A DNA stretch of 64,000 nucleotides. It comes from Saccharothrix sp. HUAS TT1 (GTDB lineage: Bacteria; Actinomycetota; Actinomycetes; Mycobacteriales; Pseudonocardiaceae). A program made the position numbers and the translations under genes. The notes under the pieces are model-generated. The model made no database searches, had not been told where the DNA came from, and saw only the letters and a list, made by a program, of their open reading frames with translations. Location of the stretch: the NCBI RefSeq assembly GCF_040744945.1, contig NZ_CP160453.1, positions 3,224,001-3,288,000 on the forward strand. Reading direction: 5' to 3'. Positions 49,047 to 57,698 of this stretch are shown here, in pieces (positions within the stretch are counted from its first letter, which is position 1; each line of letters starts with the position of its first letter).

Positions 49047-52000
49047 GTGTTCCGACGCCCTCGCTCCACCACCCCGGCCGCCGCGCTGGTCTTCACCCTG
49101 CTCTCCGCCCTGACCGCGCCCGCCACCCACGCCGCCCAGCCAACACCCGCCGCCGCTCAGCCGACGTCCGCCGCCTACCCGGTGCCCGCCTACCCGGTGC
49201 CCGCCTACCCGGTGCCCGCCGCCCTGTCGACGTCCGTCGCCGACCTGCCCGGTGTGGCCGTCGACCCGTCCGTCGACCCGGCCCGCCGCATCGAGACCGC
49301 CCGCACCACCCGCCCGGTCGCGCCGGGCGTCTCGCTCAGCTCCTTCGACTGGTACGAACCGGGCGGCGCGGGCGGCTGGATCCGGGGTGACGCCCTGACC
49401 GTCGACCTCACCGCCGGCGCCGAGGTCGACTACCTGCACCCCGGCCGGGTGACCGAGGCCGAGCCGCTGTCCGCCCAGGCCGACCGGACCCGCGCGGTCG
49501 CCGCCGTCAACGGCGACTTCTTCGACATCAACAACTCCAACGCGCCGCGCGGCGTCGGCGTCCAGGACGGCCGCACGGTCAAGTCGCCCGACGCCGGGTA
49601 CCACCGCGCGGTCGGCCTCGACGCGGCGGGCGTGGGCCGGGTCATGGAGGTGTTCTTCGACGGGCGGGTCACCCGCGAGCACGGCGACCCCGTCGAGCTG
49701 GACCGGCTCAACAGCGCCGCGATCGAACCCGGCGGCGTCGGCCTGTTCGACCCGGTCTGGGGCGCGTACAGCCGGGCGCGCGCGGTGCAGGGCGCGACCA
49801 GGGTGACCGAGGTCGTCGTGCGCGGCGGCGTGGTCGCCGAACGGCGTGACCGCGCCGGTGACGACCCGATCCCGGCCGACGGCCAGGTGCTCGTCGGCCG
49901 GGAAGCGGGGGCCGACGCGCTGGCGGCGCTGGCCGTGGGGGAGCGGGTCGCGGTGGAGCACACCACGAAGGCCGACGACGGCAGCGCCCTGCGCGCCGCG
50001 ATCGGCGGCAACCAGCTGCTGGTCCGGGACGGCGAGGTCGTCGCGCCCGCCGACCCGCTGCACCCGCGCACGGCGGTCGGGTTCTCCGCCGACGGCAAGA
50101 AGATGTTCCTGCTGACCGTCGACGGCAGGCAGGGCGCGTACCTGCTCGGCCTGACCCTCAAGGACGTCGCCGCGATCCTGCTGGAGATGGGCGCGCACAA
50201 CGCGCTCAACCTCGACGGCGGCGGATCGTCCACGCTGCTGGCCCGCACGCCCGGCGCCGAGTCGGTGGTCGTGGAGAACACGCCGTCCGACGGCGGCGAG
50301 CGGCCCGTGCCGAACGGGCTGGCGCTGTACGCGCCGACCGGAAGCGGCGAGCTGACCGGGTTCTGGGTCCGCACGGCGATGGACCCGCGGGCCGCGCCGG
50401 GGGCGGACACCGTGCCGGGCGGCCACCCCGAGCGGGTGTTCCCCGGCCTGACCCGGAGGCTGGTGGCCGATGGGCACGACGAGACGTACGGCCCCGCGCG
50501 CGACGACGCGCACCGGTGGCTGGCGGACCGCGCCGACGTGGGGCGGGTCGACGCCGACGGCGTGTTCCACGCCCACCGGCCGGGCGTGGCGAAGGCCGTG
50601 GCGCGACGCGGCGGCGTCACCGGCGAGGTGGAGCTGACCGTGCTGGGCGCGCTGACCGGGCTGTCCGCGACCACGAGCCGGTTGAGCCTGCCCGAGGTGG
50701 GCGGCAGCGGCGGGCTCGGCGTCGTCGGCCGGGACGGCGACGGGTTCACCGCGCCGGTCGAGCCCGCGGACCTGGCGCTGGACTACGACCGCTCGGTGGT
50801 GGACGTGGTCGCCGGGGCGGACGGCCACCTGCGCGTCACGGCGCTGCGGCCCGGCGCGACCACGGTCGTGGCGCGGGTCGGGCCGCACGTGGTGCGCGTG
50901 CCGGTGACCGTGGGGCTGGAGGAGCGGCTGGTCGCCGGGTTCGACGACGGCGCGGCCTGGACGTTCGGCTCGGCGCGCGGGTCGGGCGCGGTGGCGCCGG
51001 TGCCCGAGGGGCGCACCGGCGCCGGGCTGCGGATGACGTACGACTTCTCGCGGTCCACCGGCACCCGCACGGCGTACGCGATCCCGCCTCGGCCCATCGA
51101 GGTGGCGGGGCAGCCGCTCGCGCTGGGGGCGTGGGTGCACGGGCACGGTCGTGGCGAGTGGACCGCGTTCACCGTCACCGACGCGTCGGGGCTCAGCCGT
51201 TCCCTCTACGGGCCGTACATCACCTGGACGGGGTGGCGTTACCTGGAGGTGCCGGTGCCGTCCGGACTCGCGTTCCCCTTACGGGTGAACAGGTTCTACA
51301 CGATCGAGACCAAGGCGGACCGGCAGTACAGCGGTGAGGTGATCGTGGACGACATCGTCGCCAAGGTGCCGCCCGCGGTCGACCTGCCGGTGGTGGAGGA
51401 GCCCGCCGACCGGTTCGTGGTGCGCGACGGCACGGTCGCCGACCGGCCGTGGCGGTTCGCCGTGATGTCCGACGCGCAGTTCGTGGCGCGCGACCCGGAC
51501 AGCGCCCTGGTGCGGGCGGCCCGGCGGACGTTGCGCGAGGTCAAGGCGCAGCGGCCGGACTTCCTGGTGGTGAACGGCGACTTCGTGGACGAGGCGTCGG
51601 CCGCGGACCTGGCGCTGGCGCGCCGGGTGCTGACCGAGGAGCTGGGCGACGAACTGCCCTGGTACTACGTGCCGGGCAACCACGAGGTCATGGGGCCCGG
51701 CACGATCGAGAACTTCCGCCGCGAGTTCGGGGCGACCAACCGCGTGTTCGACCACCGGGGCACCCGGTTCGTGCTGCTGGACTCGTCCAGCGGGACGGTG
51801 CGCGGCGGCGGGTTCGACCAGGCCGTGATGCTGCGCGACGCGCTGCGCGACCACGGGTCGGTGCACTCGGTGGTGGTGATGGAGCACCACCCGCCGCGCG
51901 ACCCGACGCCGACGAAGGGCAGCCAGCTGGCCGACCGGCAGGAGGCCGACCTGGTCGAGGACTGGCTGGCGGCGTTCCGGCGGGAGACCGGCAAGGGCGC

Positions 52001-52508
52001 GGCGTTCATCGGGGCGCACGTGGGCCTGTTCCACGCGTCCCGGGTCGACGGCGTGCCGTACCTGGTGAACGGCAACTCGGGCAAGGCCCCCGCCGGCGAG
52101 ACCGGCCGCGGTGGCTTCACCGGCTGGACGATGCTCGGCGTGGCCCCGGAGCGCGGCGACGACTGGCTGGCCGCCGAGATCCGGCCGCACGTGGACGCCC
52201 TGACCGTGACCGCGCCCCCGGTGGTCCGGATCGGCGCTCCGACCTCCGTGACGGCCACCGTCACCCAGGGCGCCCGCCAGGTCCCGGTCGCCTACCCGGT
52301 CAGCGCCGACTGGTCCGGCTCGCCGAACCTGCACGTGGGCCCGGCGACCGGCCTGCGCCCCTGGCACGCCGCCTGGCTGGACCCCGCCACCAGCACCCTG
52401 ACCGCCCTGCGCCCGGCCACCGCGACCCTCACCCTGACCGTCAACGGCGCCACCCGGCACACCACCCTCACCACCGCCCTGCCGACCAGACCCCTCCCCA
52501 CCGCCTAA
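49047..52508 (+). CDS. Secreted phosphodiester glycosidase fused to calcineurin-like phosphoesterase
   Basis: About 1153 residues; GTG 49047 has CGGGAG five bases upstream (GTG 49041 overlaps it). A signal peptide covers ~30 residues, then three AYPVP repeats. Residues ~95-435 match the NAGPA-like phosphodiester glycosidase family (AVAAVNGDFFDINNSNAPRGVGV, GAHNALNLDGGGSSTLL). A bacterial Ig-like region and a beta-sandwich follow (~440-760). Residues ~770-1045 are a metallophosphoesterase with NGDFVDEA, YYVPGNHEVMG, VVMEHHPP and IGAHVGLFH. The NAGPA part cleaves sugar-1-phosphodiesters. The MPE part hydrolyses phosphate esters; together they could remove sugar phosphate caps or degrade teichoic-acid-like polymers outside the cell. 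The substrate is inferred. Confidence 0.87.
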   Translation: MFRRPRSTTPAAALVFTLLSALTAPATHAAQPTPAAAQPTSAAYPVPAYPVPAYPVPAALSTSVADLPGVAVDPSVDPARRIETARTTRPVAPGVSLSSFDWYEPGGAGGWIRGDALTVDLTAGAEVDYLHPGRVTEAEPLSAQADRTRAVAAVNGDFFDINNSNAPRGVGVQDGRTVKSPDAGYHRAVGLDAAGVGRVMEVFFDGRVTREHGDPVELDRLNSAAIEPGGVGLFDPVWGAYSRARAVQGATRVTEVVVRGGVVAERRDRAGDDPIPADGQVLVGREAGADALAALAVGERVAVEHTTKADDGSALRAAIGGNQLLVRDGEVVAPADPLHPRTAVGFSADGKKMFLLTVDGRQGAYLLGLTLKDVAAILLEMGAHNALNLDGGGSSTLLARTPGAESVVVENTPSDGGERPVPNGLALYAPTGSGELTGFWVRTAMDPRAAPGADTVPGGHPERVFPGLTRRLVADGHDETYGPARDDAHRWLADRADVGRVDADGVFHAHRPGVAKAVARRGGVTGEVELTVLGALTGLSATTSRLSLPEVGGSGGLGVVGRDGDGFTAPVEPADLALDYDRSVVDVVAGADGHLRVTALRPGATTVVARVGPHVVRVPVTVGLEERLVAGFDDGAAWTFGSARGSGAVAPVPEGRTGAGLRMTYDFSRSTGTRTAYAIPPRPIEVAGQPLALGAWVHGHGRGEWTAFTVTDASGLSRSLYGPYITWTGWRYLEVPVPSGLAFPLRVNRFYTIETKADRQYSGEVIVDDIVAKVPPAVDLPVVEEPADRFVVRDGTVADRPWRFAVMSDAQFVARDPDSALVRAARRTLREVKAQRPDFLVVNGDFVDEASAADLALARRVLTEELGDELPWYYVPGNHEVMGPGTIENFRREFGATNRVFDHRGTRFVLLDSSSGTVRGGGFDQAVMLRDALRDHGSVHSVVVMEHHPPRDPTPTKGSQLADRQEADLVEDWLAAFRRETGKGAAFIGAHVGLFHASRVDGVPYLVNGNSGKAPAGETGRGGFTGWTMLGVAPERGDDWLAAEIRPHVDALTVTAPPVVRIGAPTSVTATVTQGARQVPVAYPVSADWSGSPNLHVGPATGLRPWHAAWLDPATSTLTALRPATATLTLTVNGATRHTTLTTALPTRPLPTA
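49176..49220 (+). repeat. Three exact 15-bp coding repeats (Tyr-Pro-Val-Pro-Ala)
   Basis: TACCCGGTGCCCGCC is repeated three times in tandem (49176-49220) just after the signal peptide region, giving a flexible Pro-rich linker. The exact DNA identity suggests slippage. Confidence 0.9.
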
Positions 52509-52523
52509 CGCTCCCCAACCCCC

Positions 52524-52665
52524 GCGAGAGTCCAACCCCCAGCCCGCGAGAGTCCAACGCTCAGACTGCGAGAGTCCTACGTCCAGCGCACGTGAGTTCA
52601 ACACTGAGCGTTGAACTCACCGCCGCCGAACGCAGGACTCTCGCGGGTTGAGCGTTGGACTCTCG
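52524..52665. repeat. Nested inverted-repeat array of 19-bp units between convergent genes
   Basis: Seven units related to GCGAGAGTCCAACGCTCAG: four on the plus strand (starting 52524, 52546, 52568, 52590) and three on the minus strand (within 52604-52620, 52626-52644 and 52647-52667). The plus units recur every 22 bp. They fold into three nested stems: 52547-52563 with 52649-52665 (17 bp, perfect), 52568-52578 with 52634-52644 (11 bp) and 52592-52602 with 52610-52620 (11 bp, 7-nt loop). Convergent position suggests terminator function, but the periodic structure goes beyond a normal terminator. Confidence 0.85.
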
Positions 52666-52668
52666 GGG

Positions 52669-54732
52669 TTAGAAGGGGGTGTTGCGGGCGGCGCGGTCGC
52701 GCAGGGAGGTCGGGGGGCGGAAGCGCTCGCCGTAGGTGTCGGCCAGGTAGTCGGCGCGCTCGACGAACTCCGTCAGGCCGTAGGAGTTGACGAACTGGAG
52801 GGTCCCGCCGCTCCACGGGGCGAAGCCGAAGCCGAAGACGCTCCCTACGTTGGCGTCACCGACCGACGTCAGCACGCCCTCGTCCAGGCACCGCACCGCC
52901 TCCAGCGACTGGACGAACAGCAGCCGGTCCTCGACGTCCTGCTCGGTCACGCCCGCGTCGGCCCGCGCGTACCGGGCCAGGCCGGGCCACAGGAACTTCC
53001 GCCCGCCCTCCGGGTACTCGTAGAACCCGGCCCCGCCGGACTTGCCGGTGCGGCCCTCCGCGACCAGCTCCTCCAGCACCCGGAACGCCGGGTGGTCGCC
53101 CAGCGCGCCGCCCGCGGACGGTGCGTCGGCCAGCGCCTGGTCCCGGATCTTGAGCGGCAGGGTCAGCGTGACCTCGTCGGACACCGCCAGCGGACCCACG
53201 GCCATCCCGGCCCGGCGCGCCACGTTCTCGATCAGCGCGGGCGCCACGCCCTCCGCCACCATCGACACCGCCTCGGTGACGTACGTGCCGAACGTCCGCG
53301 ACGTGTAGAAGCCGCGGCTGTCGTTGACCACGATCGGCGTCTTGCCGATCTGCAGCACGTAGTCGAACGCCCGCGCCAGCGTCTCGTCCGACGTCTTCTC
53401 GCCGCGGATGATCTCCACCAGCCGCATCTTCGGCACCGGCGAGAAGAAGTGCAGCCCGATGAACCGACCCGGGTCCGGGACCGCCGACGCCAGCCCGGTG
53501 ATCGGCAGCGTCGACGTGTTCGACGCGATCACCGCGTCCGGCAGCGCCGCCGCCTCCGCCGCGGGCAGCACCGCGGTCTTCAGCTCCCGGTTCTCGAACA
53601 CCGCCTCGATGACGAGGTCGCAGCCCGCCAGGTCGGCGTCGGAGTCGGTCGGCGTGATGCCCGGCGTGTCACCGGCGCCGCGCCGCGCGGCCTCCAGCGT
53701 CACGTCCTTCAGCACGACCTCGATGCCCGCCTTGACGCTGACCTCGGCGATGCCCGCGCCCATCATGCCCGCGCCGAGCACGCCGACCTTGGCCACCTTC
53801 GACCGCTCGACACCGGACGGCCGCGAGCCGCCGCCGTTGATCTCGTTCAGCTGGAACCAGAACGTGTTGATCATGTTCTTGGAGACCTGGCCCGCGGCCA
53901 GCTCCACGAAGTACCGCGCCTCGACCCGCAACGCCGTGTCGAAGTCCACCAGCGCGCCCTCGACCGCCGCCGCCAGCACCTTCTCCGGCGCCGGGTACGC
54001 GCCGTGCGTCTTCTTCCGCAGCACGGCGGGCGCGGCGGCGAGCAGGCCGTACAGGTTCGGGTCGCCCACCCGCACGTCCGGCACCGCGTAGCCCGGCTCG
54101 TCCCACGGCTGCCGCGGCGCGGGGTTGGCCCTGATCCAGGCCCGCGCCTTCTCGACCAGCTCCTCCCGCGACGACGCCAGCTCGTGCACCAGCCCGGCCT
54201 GCAGCGCCCGCGCCGGCCGCAGCTGCTTGCCCTCCATCAGCAGCGGCAGGGCGGGCTGCACGCCCAGCAGCCGCACCAGCCGGGTCACGCCGCCACCGCC
54301 GGGCAGCAGGCCCAGCGTCGCCTCGGGCAGCCCGAGCTTGATCCGGTCGTCGTCCAGCGCCACCCGGTGGTGGCAGGCCAGGGCGATCTCGAAACCGCCG
54401 CCGAGCGCGCTGCCGTTGATCGCCGCGACCACCGGCTTGCCCAGCAGCTCCAACCGCCGCAGCTGGTCCTTGACCTCCTCCAGGAACCCCAGCGCCTCGC
54501 CGGCGTTCTCCGGCGTGATGGTGATCAGCAGGTTCAGGTCGCCGCCCGCGAAGAACGTCTTCTTCGCCGACGTCAGCACCACGCCGGTGATGTCGTCGCG
54601 CTCGGCCTCCAGCCGGGCGACCGCCTCGCCCATGGCCGCGTGGTACTCGGCGTTCATCACGTTCGCCGAGCCGGACATGTCCATCGTGAGGGTGACGACC
54701 CCCTCGTCGTCCCGCTCGAAGTGGATGGCCAT
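52669..54732 (-). CDS. Bifunctional enoyl-CoA hydratase / 3-hydroxyacyl-CoA dehydrogenase (FadB/FadJ-like)
   Basis: 687 residues from ATG 54732 (GAGAGGATCTG upstream), sharing one base with the thiolase stop. Residues 1-~190 are a crotonase domain with NGSALGGGFEIALACHHR and LPEATLGLLPGGGGVTRLVR. Residues ~300-480 are the NAD-binding 3-hydroxyacyl-CoA dehydrogenase domain (VGVLGAGMMGAGIAEVSVK, catalytic His in GLHFFSPVPKMRLVEI, RGFYTSRTFGTYVTEA). The C-terminal domain runs to the end. It performs hydration and NAD-dependent oxidation in beta-oxidation. In the Rossmann region LEAARRGAGDTPGITPTDSD lacks about 25-30 residues that usually follow LEAAEKGK..., an apparent in-frame deletion of one helix near the NAD site; function may be reduced. 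Confidence 0.92.
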   Translation of the reverse strand: MAIHFERDDEGVVTLTMDMSGSANVMNAEYHAAMGEAVARLEAERDDITGVVLTSAKKTFFAGGDLNLLITITPENAGEALGFLEEVKDQLRRLELLGKPVVAAINGSALGGGFEIALACHHRVALDDDRIKLGLPEATLGLLPGGGGVTRLVRLLGVQPALPLLMEGKQLRPARALQAGLVHELASSREELVEKARAWIRANPAPRQPWDEPGYAVPDVRVGDPNLYGLLAAAPAVLRKKTHGAYPAPEKVLAAAVEGALVDFDTALRVEARYFVELAAGQVSKNMINTFWFQLNEINGGGSRPSGVERSKVAKVGVLGAGMMGAGIAEVSVKAGIEVVLKDVTLEAARRGAGDTPGITPTDSDADLAGCDLVIEAVFENRELKTAVLPAAEAAALPDAVIASNTSTLPITGLASAVPDPGRFIGLHFFSPVPKMRLVEIIRGEKTSDETLARAFDYVLQIGKTPIVVNDSRGFYTSRTFGTYVTEAVSMVAEGVAPALIENVARRAGMAVGPLAVSDEVTLTLPLKIRDQALADAPSAGGALGDHPAFRVLEELVAEGRTGKSGGAGFYEYPEGGRKFLWPGLARYARADAGVTEQDVEDRLLFVQSLEAVRCLDEGVLTSVGDANVGSVFGFGFAPWSGGTLQFVNSYGLTEFVERADYLADTYGERFRPPTSLRDRAARNTPF

Positions 54733-55934
54733 CAGATCCTCTCGATGATCGTCGCGATGCCCATGCCGCCGCCCACGCACAGCGTGGCCAGCCCCCGCCG
54801 CAGGTCCCGGCGCTCCAGCTCGTCGAGCAGGGTGCCGAGGATCATGCAGCCGGTGGCGCCGAGCGGGTGGCCCATCGCGATCGCGCCGCCGTTGACGTTG
54901 ACCTTGTCGTCGGGCAGGTCCAGCTCGCGCTGGAACTTCAGCACCACCGACGAGAACGCCTCGTTGATCTCGAACAGGTCGATGTCCTCGACCGTCAGCC
55001 CGGCCCGGTCCAGCGCCTTGCGCGCGGCGGGGGCGGGGCCGGTCAGCATGATCGTGGGCTCGGAGCCGACGACGGCGGTCGCGACGATCCGCGCGCGGGG
55101 CGTCAGGCCCAGCTCGCGGCCGGTGCGGGCGTTGCCGATCAGCATCGCCGCCGCGCCGTCCACGATCTGCGACGAGTTGCCCGGCGTGTGGACGTGGTCG
55201 ATGCGCTCCACGGTCGGGTAGCGGTCGATCGCCACCGCGTCGAAGCCCAGGTCGCCGTGGAACGCGAAGCTCGGCTTGAGCCTGCCCAGGGCGTCCAGCG
55301 TGGTCTCCGGCCGGATCGCCTCGTCGTGGTCGAGCACGACCGAGCCGTTCTGGTCGACCACGGCCACCAGCGACCGGTCGAACCAGCCCTTGTCCCGGGC
55401 CAGCGTGGCCCGCTGCTGCGAGCGCAGCGCGTAGGCGTCGACGTCCTCGCGGGTGAAACCCTCCAGCGTGGCGATGAGGTCGGCGCTCACGCCCTGTGGC
55501 ACGAAGTTGACCGCCATGTTGGTCTCCGGGTCGGCCATCCACGCGCCGCCGTCCGAGCCCATCGGCACCCGCGACATCGACTCGACGCCGCCCGCCACCA
55601 CCAGGTCCTCGAACCCGGACGCCACCTTGGCCGCGGCCAGGTTCACCGACTCCAGGCCGGACGCGCAGAACCGGTTGAGCTGCACGCCCGCCGGTCGCAG
55701 GTCCCAGCCGGCCGCCAGCACCGCCGTGCGGGCGATGTCCGAGCCCTGCTCGCCGACCGGTGACACGACGCCGAGCACCACGTCGTCCACCGCCGACGTG
55801 TCCAGGTCGTTGCGCCGCGCCAGCGCCGCGAGCACCCCGGAGGCCAGGGTGATCGGCTTGACGCTGTGCAGCGATCCGCGCTTTCCCCTGCCACGCGGTG
55901 TGCGCACCGCGTCGAAGATCAAGGCTTCGCTCAT
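54732..55934 (-). CDS. Acetyl-CoA C-acyltransferase (thiolase, FadA-like)
   Basis: 400 residues from ATG 55934. Thiolase landmarks are complete: the nucleophilic C90 in [47 protein letters not shown], the His in [14 protein letters not shown], and the second catalytic Cys in [12 protein letters not shown]. It cleaves 3-ketoacyl-CoA to acetyl-CoA and a shortened acyl-CoA. It forms an operon with the FadB-like gene by one-base overlap (TGATG), and both subunits make the beta-oxidation complex. Confidence 0.95.
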   Translation of the reverse strand: MSEALIFDAVRTPRGRGKRGSLHSVKPITLASGVLAALARRNDLDTSAVDDVVLGVVSPVGEQGSDIARTAVLAAGWDLRPAGVQLNRFCASGLESVNLAAAKVASGFEDLVVAGGVESMSRVPMGSDGGAWMADPETNMAVNFVPQGVSADLIATLEGFTREDVDAYALRSQQRATLARDKGWFDRSLVAVVDQNGSVVLDHDEAIRPETTLDALGRLKPSFAFHGDLGFDAVAIDRYPTVERIDHVHTPGNSSQIVDGAAAMLIGNARTGRELGLTPRARIVATAVVGSEPTIMLTGPAPAARKALDRAGLTVEDIDLFEINEAFSSVVLKFQRELDLPDDKVNVNGGAIAMGHPLGATGCMILGTLLDELERRDLRRGLATLCVGGGMGIATIIERI

Positions 55935-55990
55935 GTACTCAACGGTAACCACGGATCGGGCCGCTGCCCATGACCGCGCGAGGTGACTTA

Positions 55991-56443
55991 TTAGCTCATC
56001 CGGGCGACCCGGTAGTCCATGATCTCGCCCTCGCCGGCGAACCCGAGCCGCGCGTAGAGCCGCCGGGCCGTCTCGTTGCCCCGGAACACCCGCAGCTGCA
56101 CCCGCGCCCACCCGCGCTCCCGCGCCCACGACAGCGCGTCGCTCATCAACGCCTCGCCGACACCGCGCCGGCGGAACTCCGGCTTGACCCACATGGAGTA
56201 CAGGTACAGCACGTCGGGGTGATGTTCGTGCGGCACACCGGCCAGCAGCCCGACCGGCTCGGGGTCCTCCGCCACCACCCGCACCCCGCGCTCCGGCGCC
56301 AGCAGCTCGCGCCACCGCGCCTCGTCGAACCCCCGCTCCAGCTCCAGCGTCGAGCCGAACGCCGCCGGGTCGCTGCCCAGCGCGGTGAGCCGGATGTCCC
56401 GCCACGTCGCCCAGTCCGCTGGTCCGAGCCGCCGGAGTCGCAT
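55991..56443 (-). CDS. GNAT family N-acetyltransferase
   Basis: 150 residues from ATG 56443; the open frame extends further upstream without similarity. The GNAT fold begins [19 protein letters not shown]. The acetyl-CoA binding signature is [26 protein letters not shown], followed by [24 protein letters not shown], typical of small-molecule or protein acetyltransferases. The substrate is unknown. It is 56 bp from the thiolase start on the same strand and divergent from the acyl-CoA dehydrogenase. Confidence 0.9.
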   Translation of the reverse strand: MRLRRLGPADWATWRDIRLTALGSDPAAFGSTLELERGFDEARWRELLAPERGVRVVAEDPEPVGLLAGVPHEHHPDVLYLYSMWVKPEFRRRGVGEALMSDALSWARERGWARVQLRVFRGNETARRLYARLGFAGEGEIMDYRVARMS

Positions 56444-56549
56444 GGCTCCAGTGTCCCGGAAGATCCTGACATTTGCGCTCACGATCAACCGCCACCCTGG
56501 CGCACTGCGGTCATGGCGGTCCGGCCCGCCCGGTGGCACCGTCGGGACC

Positions 56550-57698
56550 ATGCCGACTCGCCGCTCCGCGTGGATGACCGAGGACCTGGACGACCTGCGC
56601 CGGCTGGCCCGGGCGTTCTTCGAGAAGGAGGCGGTCCCGCACCAGGAGCGCTGGGCCGCGCAGAAGCAGGTGGACCGGGACTTCTGGACCAAGGCGGGCG
56701 AGCTCGGCCTGCTGTGCCTGTCCATCCCCGAGGAGTACGGCGGTGGCGGCGGGACGTTCGCGCACGAGGCCGTGCTGCTGGAGGAGCAGGCGCGCTGCGG
56801 TGACAGCTCCTGGGGCAACAGCGTGCACAGCGGGATCGTCGCCCACTACATCAACTCCTACGGCGCCGAGGAGCAGAAGCACCGCTGGCTGCCGAAGCTG
56901 GCCTCCGGCGAGTTCGTCGGCGCGATCGCCATGTCCGAGCCCGGCGGTGGCTCCGACCTGCAGAACATCAGGACGCGGGCGCTGCGCCGCGACGACGAGT
57001 ACGTGCTGTCGGGCTCCAAGACCTTCATCACCAACGGCGCGCAGGCCGACCTGGTCGTCGTGGTCGCCAAGACCGACCCGGGCCAGGGCGCGGCGGGCAT
57101 CTCGCTGCTCGTCGTGGAGACCGCCGGAGCGCCGGGCTTCCGCCGCGGCCGGGTGCTGGACAAGGTCGGGCTGAAGGGCCAGGACACCGCCGAGCTGTTC
57201 TTCGACGACGTGCGGGTGCCCGCGGCGAACCTGCTCGGCGCCACCGAGGGCCAGGGGTTCGTCCAGCTGATGCAGCAGCTGCCGCAGGAGCGGCTGATCA
57301 TCGCGGTGGCGTCGGTGGCGGGCATCGAGGCGGCGGTGGACCTCACGCTGGCCTACGTCAAGGACCGCACGGCGTTCGGCCGGGAGCTGATCAAGTTCCA
57401 GAACACCCGGTTCAAGCTCGCCGAGTGCGCCACCGAGGCCCGCGTGACCAGGGCGTTCGTCGACGAGTGCGTGCGGGACCACCTCGAAGGCAAGCTGGAC
57501 GTGCCCACGGCGGCGATGGCCAAGTGGTGGGCCACCGAGCGGCTGTGCCAGGTCGTGGACGAGTGCGTGCAGCTGTTCGGCGGCTACGGCTACATGACCG
57601 AGTACCCGATCGCGCGCGCGTGGGCGGACGCGCGCGTGCAGAAGATCTACGGCGGGACGAACGAGATCATGAAGGAAATCATCGCGAGGTCGCTCTAG
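56550..57698 (+). CDS. Acyl-CoA dehydrogenase (long-chain/IVD-type catalytic site)
   Basis: 382 residues from ATG 56550. FAD-dependent acyl-CoA dehydrogenase with AIAMSEPGGGSDLQNIRTRA, SGSKTFITNGAQADLVVVVAK and FGGYGYMTEYPIARAWADARVQ. In the helix QQLPQERLIIA, E247 takes the position of the catalytic base known from LCAD and isovaleryl-CoA dehydrogenase; the MCAD-type Glu in the YxGT loop is replaced by Gly (IYGGTNEI). It introduces the trans-2 double bond in beta-oxidation or branched-chain catabolism. Its stop overlaps the next start by one base (TAGTG), so the two genes are translationally coupled. Confidence 0.94.
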   Translation: MPTRRSAWMTEDLDDLRRLARAFFEKEAVPHQERWAAQKQVDRDFWTKAGELGLLCLSIPEEYGGGGGTFAHEAVLLEEQARCGDSSWGNSVHSGIVAHYINSYGAEEQKHRWLPKLASGEFVGAIAMSEPGGGSDLQNIRTRALRRDDEYVLSGSKTFITNGAQADLVVVVAKTDPGQGAAGISLLVVETAGAPGFRRGRVLDKVGLKGQDTAELFFDDVRVPAANLLGATEGQGFVQLMQQLPQERLIIAVASVAGIEAAVDLTLAYVKDRTAFGRELIKFQNTRFKLAECATEARVTRAFVDECVRDHLEGKLDVPTAAMAKWWATERLCQVVDECVQLFGGYGYMTEYPIARAWADARVQKIYGGTNEIMKEIIARSL

